Source: Undibacterium parvum
GTDB lineage: Bacteria; Pseudomonadota; Gammaproteobacteria; Burkholderiales; Burkholderiaceae_D
Reading direction: 5' to 3'
Assembly (NCBI RefSeq): GCF_003955735.1
Contig: NZ_CP034464.1
Location: 4,340,001-4,404,000, forward strand
Length of the DNA stretch: 64,000 nt
Shown here: in pieces, positions 53,938 to 63,188 of the stretch
How the letters are laid out: each line of letters begins with the position of its first letter
Position numbering within the stretch: the first letter of the stretch is position 1
Position numbers and translations under genes: made by a program
Notes under the pieces: model-generated
Databases searched by the model: none
What the model saw: only the letters and a program-made list of their open reading frames with translations
What the model was told of the DNA's origin: nothing

Positions 53938-55412
53938 CGCGGCCTGACACCTTGCAAAAATTTATACAGCATAGGGGTATCGGCGTAGGCGACGTTGAAG
54001 CGGAACCAGACGCTGCCTGGCTTACTGAGCATAAAGAACTCATTCGGCGAGAGCAGGATGCCCGCTTTCAGGGCCAGATCGGCCACTTGTTTGCCGTTCC
54101 AGTTCTCGCTCTGAGGTCCTGCCCAGCCGGCGCTGACAAACATGCCACCGCGTGGCTTGGCGATCGGTGCCATCCCCACTTCTGCCAGTTTCTCTATCAA
54201 CCTCTCGCGTCCGGCCGCCAATTGCACCAGTAGTCGCTCTAGCATATGACGGTAGTGGCGCGCCGAAATGGCGTGATACACGGCGCGTTCATTGATCTCC
54301 GAAGTGGTCAGGCCGGCCAACATCTTGACACGCGCCAGTTCCGGCAAAAGTGCGTTACTGGCCGAGATAGATCCCACTCTAAACACCGGCGACAAGGTCT
54401 TGGAGAAGCTACCTACCCGTATCACCCGGCGCAGCCCATCCATGGCAGCCAGTGAGGCTTCGCCGCGCAGTGCTAGTTCGCGGTAAATATCATCTTCCAC
54501 CAACCAAAAATCGTATTGTTCGGCCAAGGCCAGCAAGCGATGTGACTGTGCCAAACTGAGCGAGGTACCCAACGGATTTTGCAACACGGTATTGACTATC
54601 ATTAGCTTGGGCGGTCGCAGCGCAAGTTGCTGCGCTAGAAACTCCATGTCCAAGCCCGCTTCGTTGCGCGGTATGCCGACCGGTATGCAGCCGTGATAGC
54701 GTATCAGCGTTAATAAATTACTGTAGCTGGGGTCTTCCACGAACACCGTGTCGCCCGCTTGGGTCAGCGTGCGTAAGATCAGATCAAAGGCATGGGTAGC
54801 GCCGTGCGTGAGTAAGATTTGATCCGGCTCGACCGCATACAAAGTGTCGCTTAGACTGGCGGCCATATGCTGGCGCAAACTAGGAAAACCCAAGGGATGA
54901 CCGTAACCACGTAGCCGATTGGCCGGTATTTTCATGGCGTGCCGCACCGCCTCTAGAATGGTGGTCTCGCCGTACCAGTCGGGCGGGAGCCAGCCAGCAC
55001 CAACCGGCAAGGCGCCGGACACGCCAGTGTAGAGGTCGGGCGTGAGGGTATCGATCGCGGTTGGGGTGGCCTGAAATACCAGTGCAGACTGGCTCGCCGC
55101 CACTTCAGCGCGTGCCACAAAGTAGCCAGAACCGCGTCGCGATGCCAGTAAACCTGAGCTTACCAGCCTATCGTAAGCCTCAACAACTGTGAAGGTGCTG
55201 ATGCCATTACACTTGGCAAACTGCCTGACGGAAGGCATTTTATTGCCTATTGGCAGCAGACGTTGCGCGATCATTTGGCTAATAATCACAACAATTTGCT
55301 CTACCAAACTAGTATCCTTGGCACGCTTAAGCGCCAGGCAAGGCCATGCTAGCTCATTGGTCTGCGGTAATGCGGCCGAGGACGAGGGGGCGGTGTTTTG
55401 CAGGCTGCTCAT
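53934..55412 (-). CDS. MocR-type regulator of the beta-alanine module
   Basis: A 492-residue GntR-aminotransferase fusion from ATG 55412; a longer frame to 55535 lacks a ribosome site. Winged helix at about 30-100 (LLPIGNKMPSVRQFAKCNGI, STFTVVEAYDRLVSSGLLAS). Aminotransferase-like domain with PLP Lys in VGSFSKTLSPVFRVGSI and VNTVLQNPLGTSLSLAQ. Divergent from the beta-alanine aminotransferase gene by 246 bases, so it likely regulates it, with beta-alanine or its semialdehyde as a plausible signal. It differs clearly from the MocR at 43.6 kb. Confidence 0.87.
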   Translation of the reverse strand: MSSLQNTAPSSSAALPQTNELAWPCLALKRAKDTSLVEQIVVIISQMIAQRLLPIGNKMPSVRQFAKCNGISTFTVVEAYDRLVSSGLLASRRGSGYFVARAEVAASQSALVFQATPTAIDTLTPDLYTGVSGALPVGAGWLPPDWYGETTILEAVRHAMKIPANRLRGYGHPLGFPSLRQHMAASLSDTLYAVEPDQILLTHGATHAFDLILRTLTQAGDTVFVEDPSYSNLLTLIRYHGCIPVGIPRNEAGLDMEFLAQQLALRPPKLMIVNTVLQNPLGTSLSLAQSHRLLALAEQYDFWLVEDDIYRELALRGEASLAAMDGLRRVIRVGSFSKTLSPVFRVGSISASNALLPELARVKMLAGLTTSEINERAVYHAISARHYRHMLERLLVQLAAGRERLIEKLAEVGMAPIAKPRGGMFVSAGWAGPQSENWNGKQVADLALKAGILLSPNEFFMLSKPGSVWFRFNVAYADTPMLYKFLQGVRPR

Positions 55413-55587
55413 GAGGATTTCCAAAGATCTAGGTTGGTATACAACTGTTATGTTATCACGACCAATACGGTTGTTGGCTTCTGCTCTTTGTGTATCTGTG
55501 CCGGGCATGTGGGTCTGCCTATGATTTGCTATCACTTTGCTAAACGCTGGGTTCTGATGTAGTTGCTTTCACTTTGAGCGGCACACA

Positions 55588-55607
55588 GCAACACTGAGCA
55601 ACACTGA
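55588..55607. promoter_or_regulatory. Direct-repeat candidate operator upstream of the aminotransferase gene
   Basis: GCAACACTGA occurs twice head to tail, with a partial third GCAGCA after it, about 50 bases before ATG 55659. MocR-type regulators commonly bind direct repeats, so this is a candidate site. Another motif, TTGGTATACAAC near 55433, carries an ATACCA-type half-site. Confidence 0.5.
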
Positions 55608-55658
55608 GCAGCATAAAAACGCATACACAAATTAAAACCACGAAAGAGGAGACACCGC

Positions 55659-56975
55659 ATGAACCTAGAAAAACCTGCATCCATGAACGCATTCTGGATG
55701 CCATTTACCGCCAACCGCGACTTCAAGGAAAATCCTCGCTTGCTGGTCTCTGCCGAAGGCATGTATTACCGCGATGTTGATGGAAATCAGGTGCTCGATG
55801 GTACGGCTGGTTTATGGTGTGTGCCTTGCGGCCACGCCCAGCCTAAGATAGTCAGCGCGGTGCGCGAGATGGTCGGGCAGCTCGATTTTGCGCCGACCTT
55901 CCAAATGGGACATCCTGCTGCCTTTGATCTGGCAGAAAAATTGATGGACTACACCAATCATCGCTTCGGCCAGGTGTTTTACACCAACTCAGGCTCGGAA
56001 GCAGTTGATACGGCTTTAAAAATGGCGCTGGCCTATCACAAGGCACGCGGTGAAGGTTCACGCACCCGTCTGATCGGTCGCGAACGTGGCTATCATGGCG
56101 TGGGCTTTGGTGGTATGTCGGTAGGTGGTATCGGTGGCAATCGTAAGAACTTCGGGCCCTTGCTGGGAGGTGTAGATCATTTGCCACACACGCATAATCT
56201 AGAGAAAAATGCGTTTACCCGTGGTGAGCCCGAGCATGGGATGAATCTGGCTGATGAATTAGAACGTATCGTGGCGCTGCACGATGCCTCCACCATCGCG
56301 GCCGTTATCGTCGAGCCAGTGGCTGGTTCTACTGGCGTGTTGATACCGCCTAAAGGTTATCTGAAGCGTTTGCGCGAACTGTGTACCAAGCACGGCATCT
56401 TGCTGATTTTTGATGAAGTGATTACCGGTTTCGGCCGTCTGACCACTCCATTTGCTTGCGACTATTTTGATGTGGAACCGGACATGATGACCACCGCCAA
56501 GGGCTTGACCAATGGCGTAATCCCTATGGGCGCGGTATTTAGCAAGCAATTTATTTACGATACTTTCATGTCCGGGCCGACTGGCATAGAGCTGTTCCAT
56601 GGCTACACTTACTCTGGTCATCCTATCGCTTGCGCGGCGGCCTTGGCGACTCTGGAAGTATTCCAGGAGCAGAAAATACTAGCACACGCTGCCAGCATGC
56701 AGAGTTATTGGGAAGATGCCGTGCATTCGCTCAAAGGTTTACCGCACGTAATTGATATACGCAGCATAGGTATGATTGCTGGCATAGAGCTGGCCAGCAT
56801 CCCCGGCAAACCCGGTGCGCGCGCCTTTAGCGCCTTCAAACAAGCCTTTGCCGACGGCATCCTGATACGCACCACGGGCGATATTATCGCCATGTCACCA
56901 CCGCTGGTGATAGAGAAAAAACATATAGACGAGTTGTTTGGCAAGCTGCGCACCGTCTTAAAAAACCTCGCCTAA
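55659..56975 (+). CDS. bauA: Beta-alanine:pyruvate aminotransferase
   Basis: Class III PLP aminotransferase of 438 residues converting beta-alanine and pyruvate to malonate semialdehyde and alanine. Omega-amino-acid signatures: MNAFWMPFTANRDFKENPRL, DGTAGLWCVPCGHAQPKIV, YTNSGSEAVDTALKMALAYH, RERGYHGVGFGGMSVGGIGG, IFDEVITGFGRLTTPFACDY, and PLP Lys in MTTAKGLTNGVIPMG. AGGAG precedes the start. It is followed by mmsA after 30 bases. Confidence 0.92.
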   Translation: MNLEKPASMNAFWMPFTANRDFKENPRLLVSAEGMYYRDVDGNQVLDGTAGLWCVPCGHAQPKIVSAVREMVGQLDFAPTFQMGHPAAFDLAEKLMDYTNHRFGQVFYTNSGSEAVDTALKMALAYHKARGEGSRTRLIGRERGYHGVGFGGMSVGGIGGNRKNFGPLLGGVDHLPHTHNLEKNAFTRGEPEHGMNLADELERIVALHDASTIAAVIVEPVAGSTGVLIPPKGYLKRLRELCTKHGILLIFDEVITGFGRLTTPFACDYFDVEPDMMTTAKGLTNGVIPMGAVFSKQFIYDTFMSGPTGIELFHGYTYSGHPIACAAALATLEVFQEQKILAHAASMQSYWEDAVHSLKGLPHVIDIRSIGMIAGIELASIPGKPGARAFSAFKQAFADGILIRTTGDIIAMSPPLVIEKKHIDELFGKLRTVLKNLA

Positions 56976-57005
56976 TCCGCCTAGCAAACCTATCGAAAGA
57001 ATTGA

Positions 57006-58511
57006 ATGATTACAGATTTGAACACTATTCCCCATTTCATTAACGGTGAGTTGGTACAGACCGCCAGTGAGCGCCATGCTGACGTGTATAACCCAGCGCT
57101 GGGTGTGCCGGTGTCGCGCGTGGTGCTCGGTACTGCCGACGACGTAAATACTGCCGTCGCCGCCGCCGCAGCCGCCTTTCCATCCTGGTCGGCGACGCCA
57201 CCTTTGACACGCGCCCGTGTGTTGTTCAAGTATCTGCAATTATGCCAACAGCATACCGATGAGTTTGCTGCCATGATTACGCGTGAACATGGTAAGACTT
57301 TTGCCGATGCCCAGGGCGAAGTGGCACGCGGTATAGAAATGGTCGAATTCGCGGTCGGCATTCCGCAATTACTCAAGGGCGAATTTACCGATCAGATCGC
57401 ACGCGGCATTGATGCCTGGTCTATGCGCCAGTCACTTGGTGTGGTGGCGGGGATTACGCCTTTTAACTTTCCGGTGATGGTGCCGATGTGGATGTTTCCG
57501 GTGGCGATCGCCTGCGGTAACACCTTTATCCTGAAACCGTCCGAGCGCGATCCTTCGGCATCCTTGTTGCACGCAAAACTATTGACAGAAGCGGGCTTGC
57601 CTAAGGGCGTATTCAACGTGATACAGGGCGATAAAGTCACGGTTGACGCCTTGCTCGATCATCCGGAAGTGCAAGCCATCAGCTTCGTCGGCTCGACTCC
57701 GATCGCCGAATACATCTATGCACGCGGCTGTGCCAAGGGCAAACGGGTACAAGCTTTAGGTGGTGCCAAAAACCACATGGTAGTGATGCCGGACGCTGAT
57801 ATGGAGATGACAGTAGACGCGCTGATCGGTGCCGCTTATGGTTCTGCTGGTGAGCGCTGCATGGCGATCTCGGTGGTGGTGGCAGTCGGTGATGCGGGCG
57901 ATAAACTGATGGGCGCTTTGGCCGAACGTACTGCCGCCTTAAAGATTCGCGATGGTATGGCGCCGGAGGCCGAGATGGGCCCGGTGGTATCGATACAGGC
58001 CAAGCAGCGCATAGAAAAATTGATAGGCGAAGGGGTGGAGCAGGGCGCCACTTTAGTTGTGGATGGTCGTAATTGTGTGGTGGCAAGTCGTGAAAATGGC
58101 TTCTTTGTCGGTGGCACCTTGTTTGATCATGTGACAGCTGAGATGAGTATCTACCAAGAAGAAATTTTCGGACCGGTATTGTGTGTGATGCGTGCGCCTG
58201 ATGTCGCCACCGCAGTTAAATTGATCAACTCGAATGAATACGGCAATGGCGTCGCCATCTACACCCGCGACGGTGGTGTGGCACGAGAGTTCGTGCGTCA
58301 GATTCAGGTCGGCATGGTCGGCGTGAATGTGCCTTTACCAGTGCCTATGGCTTTCAATAGTTTTGGCGGCTGGAAGCGCAGCATGTTTGGTGATCATCAT
58401 GCCTATGGACCGGAAGGCGTGCGTTTCTATACGCGTCATAAGGCAGTGATGCAGCGTTGGCCAAATACCGCCAGCGCCGGTGTTGAGTTTGCTTTCCCAC
58501 AAATGAAATAA
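57006..58511 (+). CDS. mmsA: CoA-acylating (methyl)malonate-semialdehyde dehydrogenase
   Basis: A 501-residue aldehyde dehydrogenase forming acetyl-CoA from malonate semialdehyde or propionyl-CoA from methylmalonate semialdehyde. It has the MMSDH-specific AKNH segment ([16 protein letters not shown]) in place of the general-base ELGGK, and catalytic Cys285 in [12 protein letters not shown]. Other segments: [20 protein letters not shown] and [20 protein letters not shown]. Directly after the beta-alanine aminotransferase, so malonate semialdehyde is its likely substrate here. Confidence 0.94.
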   Translation: MITDLNTIPHFINGELVQTASERHADVYNPALGVPVSRVVLGTADDVNTAVAAAAAAFPSWSATPPLTRARVLFKYLQLCQQHTDEFAAMITREHGKTFADAQGEVARGIEMVEFAVGIPQLLKGEFTDQIARGIDAWSMRQSLGVVAGITPFNFPVMVPMWMFPVAIACGNTFILKPSERDPSASLLHAKLLTEAGLPKGVFNVIQGDKVTVDALLDHPEVQAISFVGSTPIAEYIYARGCAKGKRVQALGGAKNHMVVMPDADMEMTVDALIGAAYGSAGERCMAISVVVAVGDAGDKLMGALAERTAALKIRDGMAPEAEMGPVVSIQAKQRIEKLIGEGVEQGATLVVDGRNCVVASRENGFFVGGTLFDHVTAEMSIYQEEIFGPVLCVMRAPDVATAVKLINSNEYGNGVAIYTRDGGVAREFVRQIQVGMVGVNVPLPVPMAFNSFGGWKRSMFGDHHAYGPEGVRFYTRHKAVMQRWPNTASAGVEFAFPQMK

Positions 58512-58534
58512 ATAAAGTATTAGGGATAGTGCTC

Positions 58535-58891
58535 ATGAGCGTCATGCAGATACAAAAAATGGAGTTCGCCAACTTGGCGGCTGAAGAGTATTTTTTAGCC
58601 AGCGAGAAACTGATACAGGGTAATCCCAAACAAACCATCTGGCAGCATTACACTGACCCTAGTGCTAAATTTCTCACAGGGATCTGGCAGAGCGAGATCG
58701 GTAAGTGGCGCATCAATTACACAGAAGAGGAGTTCTGTCAGATGCTGCAAGGGGTCAGCATACTCACCGATGCCGACGGTCGTGAGGTAACACTTAAGGC
58801 TGGCGATAACTTTGTGATCCCGCGTGGCTTTCAAGGAACCTGGGAAGTGCTTGAGCTTAGTCGTAAAATTTATGTCATTTACGAAGCTTAG
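58535..58891 (+). CDS. Small cupin-domain protein
   Basis: A 118-residue single-domain cupin from ATG 58535 (AGGGA eight bases upstream). The second cupin motif is clear (LKAGDNFVIPRGFQGTWEVL) and the first is recognisable (YTEEEFCQMLQGVSILTDAD). The metal-binding His residues are largely absent, as in the EutQ/DUF861-type cupins, so it may not be a metal enzyme. It is 23 bases after mmsA and before a terminator, thus the third gene of the beta-alanine operon. Function unknown. Confidence 0.8.
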   Translation: MSVMQIQKMEFANLAAEEYFLASEKLIQGNPKQTIWQHYTDPSAKFLTGIWQSEIGKWRINYTEEEFCQMLQGVSILTDADGREVTLKAGDNFVIPRGFQGTWEVLELSRKIYVIYEA

Positions 58892-58954
58892 GTAATTGCA
58901 AAATTCAGCGCAAACTTAAGCGCAAACTCAGCAGCTTAGCTTTTGTATCATCTT

Positions 58955-58995
58955 GGGCCTTTGCACACACCGGTGTACAAAGGCCCTTCTGTTTT
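58955..58995 (+). terminator. Terminator of the beta-alanine operon
   Basis: Nine-base stem GGGCCTTTG/CAAAGGCCC (58955-58963 and 58978-58986), with further CACAC/GTGT pairing inside, followed by TTCTGTTTT. Confidence 0.88.
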
Positions 58996-59032
58996 ACTTA
59001 AACGTGAAATTTTTGTAAGTTTTTGTAAAAAA

Positions 59033-59118
59033 GACAGCAAGCCCACAGCGCATATTCCATGCGCCTTTCCAGTCCTATCAGGCTGCAGCCCGCATGGATA
59101 CTGCGCTGTGGGCCTGTC
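59033..59118 (+). repeat. Dispersed palindromic repeat, copy D
   Basis: 86-base hairpin. Outer arms GCCCACAGCGCA and TGCGCTGTGGGC pair perfectly, extended by GACAG/CTGTC with a bulge. The exact core GCGCATATTCCATGCG is at 59048-59063; the right side reads CGCATGGATACTGCGC. It lies 37 bases after the terminator hairpin. Confidence 0.9.
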
Positions 59119-59458
59119 TCATTTTTGTAGCGCCAAATTCCAGGCATTTTGCCTCGAAGTCAGCACTTGTGGTTGGGGCGCTGACTCGTCTACACTGTAG
59201 AGCAGGTCTTTATTGGGTTTTCAGTAAAGATAATGTGAGATGCATTATTGTTAATTTTAAAGCCGCTGTTCTTATTCGCAGCGCTTATCGAGATTTTCAT
59301 GATTTCCTCAGCAAGCGTAGTTTTACATTACAGTCCACTCGTCTATTTTCTATCCAGCCTTGAATATCGCGTGCTGCGCGCTAAGCTGATCCAAATAGCT
59401 TTGACAGGACTGATCTCAAGATAGGTAAATTGGGCATAGGCCTGATTAATTGCACAGC
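59119..59458. other. Intergenic leader before the coiled-coil/AsmA gene
   Basis: No gene is supported in these 340 bases. TTGACA at 59401-59406 is a perfect -35, but the -10 region after it (TAGGTA or GGTAAA) is weak. No clear Shine-Dalgarno precedes ATG 59459. Confidence 0.4.
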
Positions 59459-62400
59459 ATGGATCATAAGACTAGATTTACCAAAACCGCGAAAGGCTTA
59501 GCCGAGTCACTGGGAAAAACCAAGGACTTGTCCAGGGACTACCGCCGGGTGATTAAAGAGGTGGATGGGCATGCGTCCTTCCGTGATTTGCAAGATGTTC
59601 TGGGTAATTTGTCGGACAATAAGCTGACGGAAATTTTACAAAAATTAGTCAGTGATGAGTATATCCGCGGTTTTAATTTGCCTGAGGCAGCCGCAGTCGA
59701 TGAGTCAGTAATTCCCGCCGAAGCCGAGATAGAAAATGCGCTGAGCATACTCACGATGGGGGCGTTTTTGCGCGAGGTAGAACACGCAGATAAAGTCCAA
59801 TCCGGGGAGCTCGATAGTCAAGCTGATGCCAATCAAGAGCAAGCCCGTTTGTCTGCCGAAGCACAAGCTAGGCAAGCCGCTGCGGACAAAATACGCCGGG
59901 ATACCGATGTCAGGGCTAAGAAATTAGCCGAAGAAAAGCTGCGTCAAAAAGTTGAAGCGCAGGCCAAGAAGGAGTTGGAGGAGCTTGCAAAAGTTGCCGC
60001 TGCAGCCAAGGCGCAGAAAGCGGCAGATGAAAAGCTAAGGCAGAAACAACAGGCACTGGAAAAAAAAGCCGCAGATGAGCTGGCTAAACAGCAGGCGGCG
60101 CTAGAGCTGGCTCAGCAAAAGGTGCAGGCACAAGCCAAGAAAGAGATCGAAGAGAACAGCAAGCGCGAAGTTGCTGCCAAGGCCAAGCAAGTGGCAGATG
60201 AATTGGCAGCGGAATTGGCAGATAAGTTATTACGCCAGCGCCAGCAAGAACTTGAACAAAAACAGGAACAAGCCAGAAAAGTCGCCGAAGAGATTTTAAA
60301 GCGTGAGATGGACGCCAAAGCGGCGGCCCAAGCTGTAGTTGAAGCCAAGGCTGCGGCCGAAGCCAAGGCAGTGTTAGTAGAGCAGGCGCGTCAGGCCGAG
60401 CAAGCTAGGAAATTAGCGGAAGAAAGCGCGCTGCGGGCTGCCGCTGAGGAAGCCAAAAGAATCGCAGAGCAAATCGCGCAAAAAGAGGCAGAACAAGCTG
60501 CGCTAAAAGCACAGCAAATATTAAAAGCGGCACAGGACGCGGCTAACTTAGCTGCGGAGACCAAGGCCAAAGAGCTAGCAGAAGAGCAGGCTCGCAAACG
60601 CGCGCAAGAACAGAAAGAAGCCGAAGACAAGGCCTGGCAAAAATTTGAAGCCAAGGCAAAGCGCGAAGCCGAGCAATTAGTATTGGAGCAAGCGCTGGCC
60701 TTAGCCTTGCAAGAGGCAGAAGAGAAGGCACGGCAAGAAGCCGCGCTGGCGCTGTTAGCACAGCAGCAGCTGGCAGAACAAGAAGCGCAACAGCGCGCGC
60801 AAGAGCTGGCAATGGTCGCGGCACGGCAGGCAGCGGAAGAACAGGCTAAGGCCGAAGCACATGCACAAGAAGAGGCTGCAGCACTCGCCTTAAGTAAGGC
60901 ATTGGAACAAGAAAGAAAAGTCGCGGCACAAGTTCAGCTAGAAAGACAGGCAAAAAAAAGAGCGGCAAGCCAGGAACAAGCACGTCGCGCAGCCGAACAG
61001 CAGGCTAAACGACAATTAGAAATCCAGAAGCAGCAGGCAGAAGAAAAGCAAAAAGCCCTGGAGCGTGCCAAAGAACTCGCGTTAGAGCAAGAAAAAATAC
61101 AGGCACAGGCACACGCGAAGGCCGAGGAGTTAGCAAAATTGGCAGCACAACAGGCGCAACAAGAATTGGCAGAGCAAGAAAAACAGCAAGCACAAGCTCA
61201 ATTAGAGACTGAATTGGCAGCTAAATTAGCAGCTCAGCTTGCAGCTGAACTAGCAGCGCAAGCGCAGGCACTAGCCGAACAGCAAGCCCTGGAGTTAGAG
61301 CGTCAGCATAGACATGCGGAACAGGCGAAACTGGCTGCGGAAGAAAGAATTAAGCAAGAGGCGGAAAGCTTGGCGTTTGAGTTATCACAGGCGCAGGAGC
61401 AAAGGGAATGGGAGTTGCAAGTGCAAACTGCGGCCGCTGAAAAACTCAGGCAGGAAGCCGAGCGGCAAGCGCAAAAAGAAGTCGACGAGCAAGCGCGCAA
61501 AGCGATACAGCTAGAGTTGGAACAACAAGCGGAACAGCAAGCACTGGCGCGCAAAGTGCGTGAAGAGGCCGAGCAAAGGGCAGCCATAGAAGTGCAGGAA
61601 AGACTGCAGTTAGCGCAGGCACAAGCGCTCGATAGGGCAGAAGAGGAAGCCGCTGCGAACGCCAGAAGGAAGCGCGAGAGAAAGCAAACTCGGGCAGCAG
61701 AAAAGCGCGAGACTGCCAATCGTAAGGAGCGAGAACTCAGTAATGCCAATGCGGATAAGAGTAGCTACCAAAACTCTGGCTCGTGGATACAATTATTTTT
61801 GGGGGCGACGGTCTTGTTGAGCATCGCCCTATTTGCCTGGGCGCAGCTCAGTGATTTCAGCGCGCGGCTGACCCAATTTGAAAAAGTCAGCAGTGCGCAA
61901 TTGCATCAGCCAGTCAAAATTGAGCAATTGCATTTTTCATTTTTACCGCAACCGCATTGGCAATTGCAAAACGTTCGCATAGGGGCGCGTTCGCAGATTA
62001 AAATTGAGCAAGTCAATGCCGACATAAACATCAGTGCCTTGCTGGCGCAGGAGATGCAAATTAAGGGTTTTGAGTTTATTTCGCCTGTGCTCAATGAAGA
62101 GGCGCTGGGCTGGCTATTTTTTGAGAAACTCCAAAGTGCGGGCAATAAAGTACGCTATTTTAGCGCCAGCAATTTGAATCTCGATTGGCCGCAACTGAAC
62201 CTGGGCAGCTTCGATGTGAGCGGCGAATTTGGAAATAATGGTGCCTGGCAAAGTATCAAACTGCTTTCCGCCAAGCAGTCTATGCAGATAGAAATGCAGC
62301 CCAAAGACGGCACTGTGCAAGTGAAAATGAGTGCTAAAAGTTTCGAACTGCCATTGGGCGCTGAGCTAAAATTAGCTGACTTTAGCGCGGAAGGCAGTTT

Positions 62401-63010
62401 GAGTCCAAAGTCCTTGAGTCTGACTAAATTTTATGGCGTGAACTACGATGGCAGTTTGACCGGGAGCGCCAACTTGAGCTGGGATACGCTCTGGAGTTTT
62501 AAGGGTGATATCCACGCCAAGCAGATCAATCTCGCACTCGCTTTGCCGGCCTTATTCGAGAGTGGCAAGGTAGACGGGCATGCAAAGTTCGGCATGCAGG
62601 CAACGCAAGCCAGTAAACTCTTCGCTGGCGCCAAAATGAATGGCAATCTGCAAGTGCATGGCGGTAGTTTGCTAGGGGTTAATTTACTTAATCTGATGCA
62701 GACTGGCGCCAGCGGTGGCAAATCTGCATTCAATGATCTGGTGGCTGGATTTAGCTACGACGGCGCAAAAACATATTTTAGAAGCGTAAAATTATCCGCC
62801 GGTCTGGTGTCGGCTTACGGTAGCGCAGATTTGGGCAAGAATGCGGAACTCTATGGTCGCTTCACGGTCTTGCTGGCCTCGCCGATACGCGAAGCGCGCT
62901 CCGATTTACTCTTGTCTGGGCCACTCACCAAGCCACGCTTTAGCGCTGCCGCCGAAGTCACAAGGTCTATGCCTACACCGCTAGAGGATGTGACGGTAAC
63001 GCTGGAATAA
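59459..63010 (+). CDS. Giant coiled-coil membrane protein with AsmA-like C-terminal domain
   Basis: A 1183-residue protein in four parts. Residues 1-75: a helical, winged-helix-like region (YRRVIKEVDGHASFRDLQDV). About 110-760: one uninterrupted segment almost wholly Ala, Gln, Glu, Lys, Arg and Leu, certain to be coiled coil. About 740-770: very basic (ARRKRERKQTRAAEKRE). About 776-797: a single membrane span (LFLGATVLLSIALFAWAQL). 800-1183: AsmA-like repeats (VKIEQLHFSFLPQPHWQLQN, VKLSAGLVSAYGSADLGKN). The basic flank puts the coil in the cytoplasm and the AsmA part in the periplasm, the reverse of TolA. AsmA relatives shape or move outer-membrane lipids. No family fits the whole protein. 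Confidence 0.8.
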   Translation: MDHKTRFTKTAKGLAESLGKTKDLSRDYRRVIKEVDGHASFRDLQDVLGNLSDNKLTEILQKLVSDEYIRGFNLPEAAAVDESVIPAEAEIENALSILTMGAFLREVEHADKVQSGELDSQADANQEQARLSAEAQARQAAADKIRRDTDVRAKKLAEEKLRQKVEAQAKKELEELAKVAAAAKAQKAADEKLRQKQQALEKKAADELAKQQAALELAQQKVQAQAKKEIEENSKREVAAKAKQVADELAAELADKLLRQRQQELEQKQEQARKVAEEILKREMDAKAAAQAVVEAKAAAEAKAVLVEQARQAEQARKLAEESALRAAAEEAKRIAEQIAQKEAEQAALKAQQILKAAQDAANLAAETKAKELAEEQARKRAQEQKEAEDKAWQKFEAKAKREAEQLVLEQALALALQEAEEKARQEAALALLAQQQLAEQEAQQRAQELAMVAARQAAEEQAKAEAHAQEEAAALALSKALEQERKVAAQVQLERQAKKRAASQEQARRAAEQQAKRQLEIQKQQAEEKQKALERAKELALEQEKIQAQAHAKAEELAKLAAQQAQQELAEQEKQQAQAQLETELAAKLAAQLAAELAAQAQALAEQQALELERQHRHAEQAKLAAEERIKQEAESLAFELSQAQEQREWELQVQTAAAEKLRQEAERQAQKEVDEQARKAIQLELEQQAEQQALARKVREEAEQRAAIEVQERLQLAQAQALDRAEEEAAANARRKRERKQTRAAEKRETANRKERELSNANADKSSYQNSGSWIQLFLGATVLLSIALFAWAQLSDFSARLTQFEKVSSAQLHQPVKIEQLHFSFLPQPHWQLQNVRIGARSQIKIEQVNADINISALLAQEMQIKGFEFISPVLNEEALGWLFFEKLQSAGNKVRYFSASNLNLDWPQLNLGSFDVSGEFGNNGAWQSIKLLSAKQSMQIEMQPKDGTVQVKMSAKSFELPLGAELKLADFSAEGSLSPKSLSLTKFYGVNYDGSLTGSANLSWDTLWSFKGDIHAKQINLALALPALFESGKVDGHAKFGMQATQASKLFAGAKMNGNLQVHGGSLLGVNLLNLMQTGASGGKSAFNDLVAGFSYDGAKTYFRSVKLSAGLVSAYGSADLGKNAELYGRFTVLLASPIREARSDLLLSGPLTKPRFSAAAEVTRSMPTPLEDVTVTLE

Positions 63011-63069
63011 ACGCTAGACTCAGCGCCAAAGTAATCAGCAAAAGCACTTTGTTAAAAAATGAAATGATG

Positions 63070-63144
63070 CCTGGGCTGCGGCGCATATTCCATGCGCCTG
63101 GCAGGCCAGACTATCTGCTAAGCCGCATGGGTGCTGCGTTTGGG
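63070..63144 (+). repeat. Dispersed palindromic repeat, copy E
   Basis: The exact core GCGCATATTCCATGCG is at 63081-63096, followed by CCTGGCAGGCCAG as in copy B. The right arm is more diverged (CCGCATGGGTGCTGCG). It lies 60 bases after the AsmA-like gene and between two convergent genes. Confidence 0.85.
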
Positions 63145-63188
63145 ACGAGTACTCGTTGGAATTTGCGACACAGGCAGAAAGCCTGAAT

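Noticed and set aside
60112..61749. Several long minus-strand Ala/Ser/Leu-rich frames
   Set aside because: They are antisense shadows of the Ala/Gln/Glu/Lys coiled coil; the low-complexity codons remove stops on the other strand.
8895..63144. Repeat copies A-E considered as CRISPR or insertion sequence ends
   Set aside because: Copies are tens of kilobases apart, each a self-contained hairpin, with no spacer array, no cas genes and no transposase between them.
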